DNA of 7,795 bases, taken from NCBI GenBank assembly GCA_034211115.1, contig JAXHTH010000206.1:1-7795 (forward strand), written 5' to 3'. Numbering within the stretch: position 1 is the stretch's first letter; every line of letters starts with the position of its first letter. This document shows, piece after piece, positions 1-6,018 of this stretch. The notes below the pieces were generated by a model. That model saw only the letters and a program-made list of their open reading frames with translations. It made no database searches and was not told the DNA's origin. Origin of the DNA: JAXHTH01 sp034211115 (GTDB taxonomy: Bacteria > Planctomycetota > Phycisphaerae > Phycisphaerales > SM1A02). The position numbers and the translations under genes are program-made.

Positions 1-45
1 TCCGTCGTTTACGCTGTTCGGCGATGGAAGTGCGGGCCCTGATCT

Positions 46-49
46 GGAG
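46..49 (+). promoter_or_regulatory. Ribosome binding site of the HEAT-like secreted protein
   Basis: GGAG lies 10 bases before the ATG at 60. It favours that ATG over the in-frame ATG at 24, because the protein begun at 60 opens directly with a basic residue pair and a hydrophobic signal sequence. Confidence 0.45.
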
Positions 50-59
50 CTGCTTTGCC

Positions 60-1142
60 ATGCGTGACCGCTTCGTTCTTCCTCATGCCGCCGCGGTGAT
101 CCTCGCCGTGCTTTTGGTGGCCGACGGTCGGGCCGCCCCGCCCTCCATCAACAGCCTCGCCACCAACACCGCGTTCACCCCCCGCGAGCAGCAGAGCATC
201 CAGACCTACGCCACCTACTGGGTCGAACAACTCGCCGTCGGCAACGAGAACCCGCAGACCGTCCGCACCGCCCGACGCCGACTGCTCGATCCCCTCCGCG
301 GCGACCTCGCCAGCGCGATGTTCCTCGATCAGTATGGCCGAAGGATCATCCCGTTGCTGGAGGATGTCATCGCCGAGGGAAACCCCCACGTGTCCTCCAA
401 CGCGCTCATCGTCCTCTCCCAGATGGGGACCGGAGACGCGCTGAACGCCCTGCTGGAGCGCGCCAATGTCCGGCAGGAGCCGCGGACGGAGATCCGCCTC
501 CGCGCCGCCCGCGGCTGTCGGGATGTCTTCCAGAGCGAGAGCCTGAAGACGGTCAGCTCGCGAATGATCACGCCCGCCGCCCGCCGGCTGCGCGATGCGG
601 CCCGGGGCGAGACGCATCCGCTCATTCTTCGTCATCAGCTCGAGGCGATTCTCGCCGCCGACCAACCGCACATCGATCCGCAGCAGCGCGTCCAGATCCG
701 GGAGTGTCTGGTGGAAGCGCTGATGGCCACCGCGGAGCGGGCCATCGAGGCGCCGCCCGATGCTGAGCCCGGCGGCATGGAGTTCTTCGAGGCGACCTAT
801 CCCGCCCTCATCGAGGCGCGCGACCTGTACCTGCGGCTCGATCTCAGCGCCCAGCAGCAGTTCGGCAAACAGATCGGCCCCACCCTCGGCCAGCTCCTGG
901 AAATCCCCTCCGCCCAGTGGCAGACCGGGCAGAACGCGCCGCGCTGCAAGGAACAGTGCGGCAAGATCATCCACCTCTGCGAGCGCTTCCTGACCACCCT
1001 CGATTCCTTCGTCCGTGCCACCGGCGGATCGTCGCCTCCCGATACGGACCTGCGCAGCGCGTGGGAATCCAACAACCGGGAGCAGTACGGGGAGCATCTC
1101 CGCCAGTGGACGGGGATCCTGCAGCGGAAGCCCTACGAGTAA
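60..1142 (+). CDS. Secreted helical-repeat (HEAT-like) protein, function unknown
   Basis: 360 aa from the ATG at 60. Residues 1-26 form a signal peptide: a short basic start (MRDR), a hydrophobic core (AAAVILAVLLVA) and a likely cleavage after GRAA or just beyond, so the protein is probably exported. The mature part looks almost wholly alpha-helical. Around residues 93-135 is a helix pair (RIIPLLEDVIAEGNPHV, then SNALIVLSQMGTGDALNALL) resembling a HEAT or armadillo-type repeat, followed by more amphipathic helices. No catalytic motif is visible. Cysteines are few and lie mainly near the C-terminus (PRCKEQCGK, HLCER). It lies 48 bases upstream of the peptide-binding protein on the same strand, so the two may be co-transcribed, but the palindrome between them could separate them. 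An alternative start is the ATG at 24, and the frame is also open to the left edge. That the gene is real is fairly certain; the HEAT assignment is inference from helix pattern. Confidence 0.75.
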   Translation: MRDRFVLPHAAAVILAVLLVADGRAAPPSINSLATNTAFTPREQQSIQTYATYWVEQLAVGNENPQTVRTARRRLLDPLRGDLASAMFLDQYGRRIIPLLEDVIAEGNPHVSSNALIVLSQMGTGDALNALLERANVRQEPRTEIRLRAARGCRDVFQSESLKTVSSRMITPAARRLRDAARGETHPLILRHQLEAILAADQPHIDPQQRVQIRECLVEALMATAERAIEAPPDAEPGGMEFFEATYPALIEARDLYLRLDLSAQQQFGKQIGPTLGQLLEIPSAQWQTGQNAPRCKEQCGKIIHLCERFLTTLDSFVRATGGSSPPDTDLRSAWESNNREQYGEHLRQWTGILQRKPYE

Positions 1143-1143
1143 C

Positions 1144-1176
1144 CCCGCCGGTTTCCCCGCCCCGCCGGCCGGCGGG
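1144..1176. repeat. Intergenic GC palindrome with an extra half-site
   Basis: Positions 1161-1176 read CCCGCCGGCCGGCGGG, a perfect 16-base palindrome. An extra copy of the left half (CCCGCCGG) lies at 1144-1151 and could pair with 1169-1176 instead, giving an 8-bp stem with a 17-base loop. The element fills most of the gap between the first two genes and ends 14 bases before the start of the binding-protein gene. There is no T-run after it, so it is not a classic intrinsic terminator. It could be an attenuating hairpin, an operator-like site or a chance GC palindrome. Confidence 0.45.
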
Positions 1177-1190
1177 TAGACTGAGACAGC

Positions 1191-3383
1191 ATGAGGCTCT
1201 TGGCGCCCTTTGCGCTTCTGGTGATCGTCCTCGCCGCCGTCGTCTGGCTGGATGACACGCCGACGGAAGCGGATCTTGTCTTCGTCAACCAGAACGAGGT
1301 CTTCACGCTCGACCCGCAGCGGATGAGCTATCTCCAGGACCTGCGCCTCGCCCACGCGCTCTACGAGGGCCTCGTGCGCTGGGACAATTACGATTTCTCG
1401 ATCCTCCCCGCCGCCGCGGAAATGCCGGCGATCTCCGATGACGACCTGACGCTGCGCTTCCGCCTCCGGCCCGAAACGCGATGGTCCAGCGGCGATCCCG
1501 TCACCGCCCACGACTTCGTCTATTCCTGGCGGCGCGCCATCCTTCCCGATACCGCGGCCGACTACTCGAACCTGTTCTTCGTCATCGCCGGCGCGGAGGA
1601 CTTCTTCCGCTGGCGGACGCAACAGACCGCCGCCTTCGTCGCCGATCCCTGGTCTGATCCCGACGCGCCGGAGGCGAGGACCGTTCGGGCGGCGATCGCC
1701 CGCCTGAATCGACTCCTCGAGGCGACGAACCTGCCCGAAGCGATCGCCCCGCCCAGCGATGATGATCTTCCCGCCATCCGGGCGGAGCTGGATCGCCTGC
1801 TCGAGGCGGCCGAGACCGGCGGCCCGTCGCTGGCGATCGAACTCGCCAGCGCGGCGCGAACCCGAGCCTGGCTCCAGTCGCTCGATGATCCCGCCTGCCG
1901 AGCCGCCGAAGCGCACTGGATGTGGCGGCGCGCAAAGCAACGCTTCCACGAAACGGTCGGCCTGACCGCGCTCGACGACCGCACGCTCGAAGTCAGGCTC
2001 CGCCAGCCGACGGCGTACTTCCTCGACCTGCTCTGCTTTGGCGTGTTTCATCCCGTCCATCGCCCCACCGTCGAAGGCTGGCCGATCGATCATCTCAACC
2101 CCCCTTCCGGGGGCCGGGGCGGGGGCTGGCACGCGATCGAGCCGCCTCCGTTCGAGCAACGCCGCTGGATCAGCCTCAGCCCCGCCACCGGCAAGCTCGA
2201 GCAGAAACACGAATGGGCCAAGCCCGGCCGGCACGTCGGCAACGGACCCTACCTCCTCGCCGAATGGCGCTACAAGCGCGACCTGCGCCTGGAAAAGAAC
2301 CCGCTCTATCACGATGCGGGCCGCGTGCGATCCGACTCGATCCTCGCCCGCACGATCGAGGACACGAACACCGCCGTCCTCGCCTTCGAGTCCGGCCAGG
2401 TGAACTGGCTGGCCGACGTCAGCGCCGAGTACCAGTCTGACATGATCGCCCAGCGGCGCGCCTATGAACTCCGCTACGCCGATGAACTCGAAGCGCTGCG
2501 CCTCGCCGGCCTTACCGAGGACGAAGCGCTCGCATCGCTCCCCCCGCCGCAGTCAGGCGAGCGGCGCAACATCCACGTCTTCCCCACCTTCGGCACCGAC
2601 TTCTTCAGCTTCAACTGCCGCAACATGCTCAGCGACGGCCGGCCCAACCCGTTCGCCATCGCCGCCGTCCGAAGGGCCTTCACCCTCACCGTGGACAAGC
2701 AGACGATCGTCGATCACGTGACGCAGCTCAGCGAGCCGGTCATCACGACCCTCATCCCGCCCGGCTCGATCCCCGGCTATGACAGCCCGAAAGGCCTCCC
2801 CCACGATCCCGACCGCGGCCGGCGCGAGCTCGCCGCCGCCGGGTGGGAAGATCGCGACGGCGATGGGCTCGTCGAGGACACCGACGGCAAGCCCTTCCCC
2901 GTCATCGACCTCTGCTACACCACCAACACACCGCGCTACAAGTGGATCGCCCTCGAGCTGAAAGCCCAATGGGAACGCGAACTCGGCGTCCGCGTCGAGC
3001 TCCGCGGCAGTGAAACCAAGTTCTTCAAGGAGGATCTCAAGCAGGGCAAGTTCATGATCGCGCGCGGCAACTGGTACGGCGACTACGGCGACCCCACCAC
3101 CTTCCTCGACCTCTGCAGGACCTCCGATGGCAACAACGACCGCGCCTACAGCAGCGAATACGTCGACGGCCTGCTCGAAGAGGCCGAGCAGGAGCGCGAC
3201 CGCGGCCGGCGCCTGGCGCTCCTCGAGGAATGCGAGCGCTTCCTCTTCCAGGAAGAGGTGCCGATGCTCCCCCTCTGCCAGCTCGTGCAGGTGTACATGT
3301 ACGAGCCCGGACGCGTGACGGGCCTGAGCGATCATCCGCGCCTCACGCAGTTTCTCTGGCAGATGGAGGTGCGCAAGCCGTGA
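1191..3383 (+). CDS. Family-5 extracytoplasmic solute-binding protein (OppA/DppA-like), enlarged
   Basis: 730 aa. Binding component of a peptide/oligopeptide ABC importer. Residues 3-20 are a hydrophobic membrane segment with no lipobox and no obvious cleavage site, so the protein is probably anchored by it. Family signatures in order: TLDPQR (39-44), ALYEGLVRWD (56-65), FRLRPETRWSSGDPVTAHDFVYSWRR (about 90-115), LDDRTLEVRLRQPTAYFLDLL (261-281), VGNGPYLLAEW (349-359), the lobe-hinge region with FFSFNCRN (471-478) and VRRAFTLTVDKQTIV (493-507), AAAGWEDRDGDGL (548-560), and NWYGDYGDPTTFLDL (627-641). Typical members are about 500-560 aa. The excess lies mainly in a helical, charged insert at about 141-253 and loops at about 300-345 and 420-458. 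The stop overlaps the start of the permease gene by 4 bases. There is no strong ribosome site before the ATG; only a weak GAG is seen. Family call is secure; the transported substrate cannot be read from sequence. Confidence 0.93.
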   Translation: MRLLAPFALLVIVLAAVVWLDDTPTEADLVFVNQNEVFTLDPQRMSYLQDLRLAHALYEGLVRWDNYDFSILPAAAEMPAISDDDLTLRFRLRPETRWSSGDPVTAHDFVYSWRRAILPDTAADYSNLFFVIAGAEDFFRWRTQQTAAFVADPWSDPDAPEARTVRAAIARLNRLLEATNLPEAIAPPSDDDLPAIRAELDRLLEAAETGGPSLAIELASAARTRAWLQSLDDPACRAAEAHWMWRRAKQRFHETVGLTALDDRTLEVRLRQPTAYFLDLLCFGVFHPVHRPTVEGWPIDHLNPPSGGRGGGWHAIEPPPFEQRRWISLSPATGKLEQKHEWAKPGRHVGNGPYLLAEWRYKRDLRLEKNPLYHDAGRVRSDSILARTIEDTNTAVLAFESGQVNWLADVSAEYQSDMIAQRRAYELRYADELEALRLAGLTEDEALASLPPPQSGERRNIHVFPTFGTDFFSFNCRNMLSDGRPNPFAIAAVRRAFTLTVDKQTIVDHVTQLSEPVITTLIPPGSIPGYDSPKGLPHDPDRGRRELAAAGWEDRDGDGLVEDTDGKPFPVIDLCYTTNTPRYKWIALELKAQWERELGVRVELRGSETKFFKEDLKQGKFMIARGNWYGDYGDPTTFLDLCRTSDGNNDRAYSSEYVDGLLEEAEQERDRGRRLALLEECERFLFQEEVPMLPLCQLVQVYMYEPGRVTGLSDHPRLTQFLWQMEVRKP
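3365..3369 (+). promoter_or_regulatory. Ribosome binding site fixing the GTG start of oppB
   Basis: A full GGAGG sits inside the last codons of the binding-protein gene, 10 bases before the GTG at 3380. It supports that GTG as the true start, which shares the bases GTGA with the upstream stop codon and so suggests translational coupling. The open frame extends upstream to 3230, but that part only reads through the binding-protein gene out of frame. Confidence 0.75.
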
Positions 3384-4333
3384 TCGGCCTCATCCTCCGC
3401 CGCCTCGTGCAGATCCCCTTTGTGCTCCTCGTGGTGTACACCATGACGTTCACACTCGCCTGGCTCATTCCGGGCAACCCGCTGGAGAATGCCGAAGGTC
3501 GCCGGCCGCCGGAGGAGATCACACAGGCCATGCTCGAGCAATATAAGCTCGACTCCTACTGGGGCTTCTACTGGGATTATCTCGGGAAGGCGACGGGCGC
3601 AAGCTGGGTGCTGGGGCAGCACGATCGGCCATTCGACCTGGGGCCCAGCCTCAAACATGAGAACTGGACCGTCAATGAGATCCTTCTCGCCGGCCTGCCC
3701 GTGTCCATCACGCTCGGCCTGACCGCGATCCTGCTCGCCTGCGCGATCGGCATCACCGCCGGCGCGATCGGTGGAATGCGACCCGGCACCTGGGCCGACT
3801 ATTTGACGCTTCTCATCGCGCTCATCGGCATCAGCCTCCCCACGTTCGTCATCGGCACCGCGTTGCTCGTGGCGTTCTCCGTCACGCTGAAGCTGTTCCC
3901 TATCGGGGGCTGGGGCGGGTTCTCCCATCTCGTCATGCCCGCGATCACGCTCTCGCTTCCCTACGCGGCCTACATCGCGCGCCTCACCCGCTTCGGGATG
4001 ATCGATCAGCTCGAGAGCGATTACGTCCGCACCGCGCGCGCCAAGGGCGTGAGCGAGATGCGCGTCGTCCTCCGCCACGCCCTGAAGAACGCGTTCCTGC
4101 CCGTGCTGAGCTATCTCGGGCCCGCGGCGGCGATGGCCCTCACCGGCTCGTTCGTCGTCGAGAAGGTCTTCGCCGTGCCCGGCATCGGCACGCACTTCGT
4201 CGATGCCGTCCTCAGCAAGGACCTCACCCTCATCATGGGCGTCGTGCTCACCTACGCCACGATGCTCATCCTCTTCAACCTCATCGTGGATGTCATGTAC
4301 CGCTGGGTGGATCCCCGCATCGAGCTGGGGTGA
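3380..4333 (+). CDS. oppB: Peptide ABC transporter inner-membrane permease, OppB/DppB type
   Basis: 317 aa from the GTG at 3380, close to the usual length of about 306-340 aa. It forms one half of the membrane channel of a peptide importer. The N-terminus (LILRRLVQIPFVLLVVYTMTF, then LIPGNP at 29-34) is typical of OppB: one membrane helix and then a long extracytoplasmic loop (about 32-100). Further membrane helices lie at about 106-130, 139-168, 182-200, 243-262 and 283-306. The cytoplasmic EAA-type loop that docks with the ATPase is at 214-243 (DYVRTARAKGVSEMRVVLRH, then ALKNAFLPVL), with the conserved glycine at 223. The end DPRIELG is the common DPR-type OppB tail, so the gene is complete. 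No oppC follows: the next gene is convergent, its stop 20 bases away. The partner permease and ATPases must come from elsewhere, or the operon has been cut. The symbol marks the family; dppB is equally possible. Confidence 0.93.
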   Translation: MIGLILRRLVQIPFVLLVVYTMTFTLAWLIPGNPLENAEGRRPPEEITQAMLEQYKLDSYWGFYWDYLGKATGASWVLGQHDRPFDLGPSLKHENWTVNEILLAGLPVSITLGLTAILLACAIGITAGAIGGMRPGTWADYLTLLIALIGISLPTFVIGTALLVAFSVTLKLFPIGGWGGFSHLVMPAITLSLPYAAYIARLTRFGMIDQLESDYVRTARAKGVSEMRVVLRHALKNAFLPVLSYLGPAAAMALTGSFVVEKVFAVPGIGTHFVDAVLSKDLTLIMGVVLTYATMLILFNLIVDVMYRWVDPRIELG

Positions 4334-4346
4334 GGGATCCTTACCC
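4328..4346 (+). terminator. Possible hairpin between convergent genes
   Basis: Positions 4328-4335 pair with 4339-4346 around a 3-base loop (GAT), giving 8 pairs including one G-T wobble (4332/4342). The stem contains the oppB stop codon and lies in the 20-base gap before the convergent lipoprotein stop. No T-run follows, so it is at best a weak or factor-assisted end point. On the minus-strand transcript the wobble becomes an A-C mismatch, so it should work better for oppB. Confidence 0.35.
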
Positions 4347-4353
4347 GCGGTGG

Positions 4354-4884
4354 TCAATCGAGCCCGAGAATATCGCCCACCGCGAGCACATAGGTCACAT
4401 CCTCACGACTTCCATCATCATTGACATCTTCGAAATATATCTCAAGCCGAGATGCCGCCCATTCTCCCTCAGGCATGCGTATGACTGTGTGGTAGGTCCC
4501 GTCGCGATTCCTGAGAAAATAGGCCAACCATGATCGAATTAACTGGCCATCCTCGCCAAGGACTATCCACTTGTAGTGGTAGGGTTGGAGTTGGTCTTTC
4601 GGGGCGATCGGGCTTCGGTGTTCATTGAACTCTACGGGATTCCCTCTGCGTATGACGACTCCGAAGTATCTCTCGCCTTCCCCAGAACTGTGAGCGTCCG
4701 CGTAGATGTAAATATCGCAGGGCGAAATCGCTTTGTTCAGGTCATTCCTACCTACAGAGTATTCAGCAAAGCGCTCGCAAAGCGGAGGCGGGGGTATCTC
4801 CGGGGCCCCGGTTCGCTCTTCTGTGGACGAGCCACACGCAAACACAGACCATACGCCGGCCAGCAGACATAGGATCCATCGCAT
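4354..4884 (-). CDS. Small putative lipoprotein, function unknown
   Basis: 176 aa from the ATG at 4884. Residues 1-16 are a short signal sequence (MRWILCLLAGVWSVFA) before Cys17, followed by GSSTEE, the pattern of a lipoprotein signal peptide. The -2 residue is Phe, so the lipobox is imperfect. The mature part has a proline run (IPPPP, about 29-33) and a beta-rich body. Near the C-terminus is DVNDDGSREDV (about 153-163), a Dx[ND]xDG calcium-loop motif like those of FG-GAP or dockerin-type repeats, although only one copy is present. A purine-rich ribosome site precedes this start; the longer frame to 4938 would bury the signal sequence behind 18 residues. GC content is about 52% over 4381-4620 (hand count), well below the 63-72% counted in samples of neighbouring genes, and AT-ending codons are common, which suggests separate ancestry. 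I do not recognise the family. It could be a transferred gene or a fast-evolving lineage-specific one. Confidence 0.7.
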   Translation of the reverse strand: MRWILCLLAGVWSVFACGSSTEERTGAPEIPPPPLCERFAEYSVGRNDLNKAISPCDIYIYADAHSSGEGERYFGVVIRRGNPVEFNEHRSPIAPKDQLQPYHYKWIVLGEDGQLIRSWLAYFLRNRDGTYHTVIRMPEGEWAASRLEIYFEDVNDDGSREDVTYVLAVGDILGLD

Positions 4885-4889
4885 ATCAT

Positions 4890-4896
4890 CCCCTTC
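4890..4896 (-). promoter_or_regulatory. Ribosome binding site of the lipoprotein gene
   Basis: Read on the minus strand, GAAGGGG ends 5 bases before the ATG at 4884. It supports this start over the upstream in-frame ATG at 4938. Confidence 0.5.
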
Positions 4897-5039
4897 AGCA
4901 AGTAGCGCCCGTGCTGAGCGCGTTGGTGAATCCCGCACATGCCGTGAAAACTCGATACGCCACCAACTTACCCTGTCCCGTGCAGTGCCCGCAAGCCCCT
5001 ACATAGGAGAATCGCAGGGATTCGCGCCGTCTCTGATGC
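4897..5039. other. Non-coding spacer upstream of the lipoprotein gene
   Basis: No convincing gene is seen on either strand; the open frames crossing it have no family-like content. It should hold the promoter of the lipoprotein gene, but I cannot point to a clear -35/-10 pair. A 7-base inverted repeat (GTTGGTG at 4922-4928, CACCAAC at 4961-4967) with a 32-base loop is present and may be chance. Confidence 0.4.
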
Positions 5040-5123
5040 AAAGCCGCGACCAGTGGTCGCGGGGATCGCGGATGATCCCGGCGATCACTTCCGGGGGCCG
5101 ACGCGGCCACTGGCCGCGGCTTT
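5040..5123. repeat. REPIN-like element: two palindromic hairpins in inverted orientation
   Basis: Left unit: CCGCGACCA (5044-5052), one base, TGGTCGCGG (5054-5062), a 9-bp perfect palindrome. Right unit: CGCGGCCA (5102-5109), one base, TGGCCGCG (5111-5118). Read on the opposite strand the right unit matches the left one, including the lead-in AAAGCC (5040-5045; TTT at 5121-5123), over 22 bases with only two differences. These two are the paired bases of the same stem position (A-T in one, G-C in the other), so pairing is kept. The outer arms AAAGCCGCG (5040-5048) and CGCGGCTTT (5115-5123) are also complementary, so the whole element can fold as one long hairpin. The centre holds a further stem, GGGATC (5062-5067) with GATCCC (5074-5079). 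It begins at the stop codon of the upstream minus-strand gene. The structure is seen directly; membership of a dispersed REP/REPIN family is inference, and no transposase of that kind is in the window. Confidence 0.65.
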
Positions 5124-6018
5124 ACACCGTTCCTGCGGCTCCCGCATATTCGGGCCCGCGCATCCACCCGCATTCCGGACAACCGGCATCGGTACGGTCG
5201 TGGAGGTAATAATCGCAGCGCGGGCAGCGGCTGCGCTTCGCGAAGCGATCGAGCTTCCTCCGGATCCGCGATGCCACCACGAACAGCCAGATGAGCCAGG
5301 CAAGACCCGGCAGAAGCACGAGCAGCCCGCTCAGCAGGGAGGTTACCGCCCCGTAGGTGATGTCATCATCGCCGACCGCCAGCGCGACCGGGTCCCAGAA
5401 ACGCAGCACCGCCCACCAGGTGAGCATGATACATTGCAGCACGATGCCCACCCACAGCAGCCACGTGCGGTGTCGCGCACTGATGAGACTCCCGCCGAAG
5501 CGCCCATCCACCGCCCCGGCCAGATGGAATCCCGCGAACAGGACGGCGAAATAGAGAAGAGAAAGAAGCCCACTGATAATGGTCAGGCCGACATCGACGG
5601 CCGGCATGACGCCGCCCTCGATGTCGAGCCGCCAGAGGAGTGTGTGCACCGAGTTCGCGGGCGTCAGGACGGAGTCGGCCGCGAAGTAGACGACAGGCGA
5701 AAGCAGGAGCCAGCGCGAAACCGGCCAGTCGCCGGCGCGAAGGATGCGCAGGACGCCCAGCAGGGCCAGGGGCGCGGTCGCCCAGGCGATGATCCGCACG
5801 GCGAACGTGCTCCACACGAAGCCGACGACGTCGGGGATCAGGGCGGAGACCACGAATCCGCCCGCGAACGAGACCACGTTGACCGCGAACACGGTGATCA
5901 GCGCCCAGCGGAGCAGGTTCACACCGCTCGCCACGCGATCCGCGGTCGATTGCAGTTCGGTCGGTTCTCCCGCCGATGTCGGCGGAGCGTCGTTGCTGTT
6001 GCCGCCCGCTTCGCTCAT
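5122..6018 (-). CDS. Six-helix membrane protein with C-terminal zinc ribbon
   Basis: 298 aa from the ATG at 6018. A polar N-terminal stretch of about 30 residues (MSEAGGNSNDAPP and onward) is followed by six predicted membrane segments at about 36-61, 66-93, 103-119, 141-168, 185-208 and 222-250. A basic linker (RIRRKLDRFAKRSR, 251-264) leads to a zinc ribbon: CPRC (265-268) and CPEC (280-283), spacing C-x2-C-x11-C-x2-C. By the positive-inside rule both ends should be cytoplasmic. The ribbon tail is a hallmark of Planctomycetota hypothetical membrane proteins; its role is unknown to me. The start shares ATGA with the stop of the upstream gene, and GGGAAGG lies 6 bases before it at 6025-6031, so the two genes are probably translated together. 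The longer frame to 6099 only overlaps the neighbour's ribbon-coding region. The stop codon lies within the hairpin element, which may protect or end the transcript. Confidence 0.8.
   Translation of the reverse strand: MSEAGGNSNDAPPTSAGEPTELQSTADRVASGVNLLRWALITVFAVNVVSFAGGFVVSALIPDVVGFVWSTFAVRIIAWATAPLALLGVLRILRAGDWPVSRWLLLSPVVYFAADSVLTPANSVHTLLWRLDIEGGVMPAVDVGLTIISGLLSLLYFAVLFAGFHLAGAVDGRFGGSLISARHRTWLLWVGIVLQCIMLTWWAVLRFWDPVALAVGDDDITYGAVTSLLSGLLVLLPGLAWLIWLFVVASRIRRKLDRFAKRSRCPRCDYYLHDRTDAGCPECGWMRGPEYAGAAGTV

Noticed and set aside
9..2312. 767-residue open frame on the minus strand opposite the first two genes
   Set aside because: It is antisense to two well-supported genes. Its product is Gly/Ala/Arg/Glu-rich with no recognisable domain, as expected when high third-position GC removes stop codons from the opposite strand.
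3230..3379. Upstream extension of oppB by 50 residues
   Set aside because: This part is out-of-frame reading of the binding-protein gene. The GTG at 3380 has a good ribosome site and gives the standard OppB N-terminus.
2553..4357. Minus-strand open frames of 260 and 341 residues opposite the 3' end of the binding-protein gene and oppB
   Set aside because: Antisense shadows rich in Glu, Asp, His and Gly without family motifs; the plus-strand genes have clear family signatures.
4334..4884. Decayed oppC remnant after oppB
   Set aside because: No permease-like residues (EAA loop or DPR end) appear in any plus-strand frame; the region reads well as a minus-strand lipoprotein.
4922..4967. Seven-base inverted repeat GTTGGTG / CACCAAC as an operator
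   Set aside because: Short arms and a 32-base gap make it likely by chance; no second copy or promoter context supports it.
4733..5209. 158-residue plus-strand open frame across the lipoprotein start and the hairpin element
   Set aside because: It runs through a palindromic element and the antisense of two genes, with no domain or plausible start.
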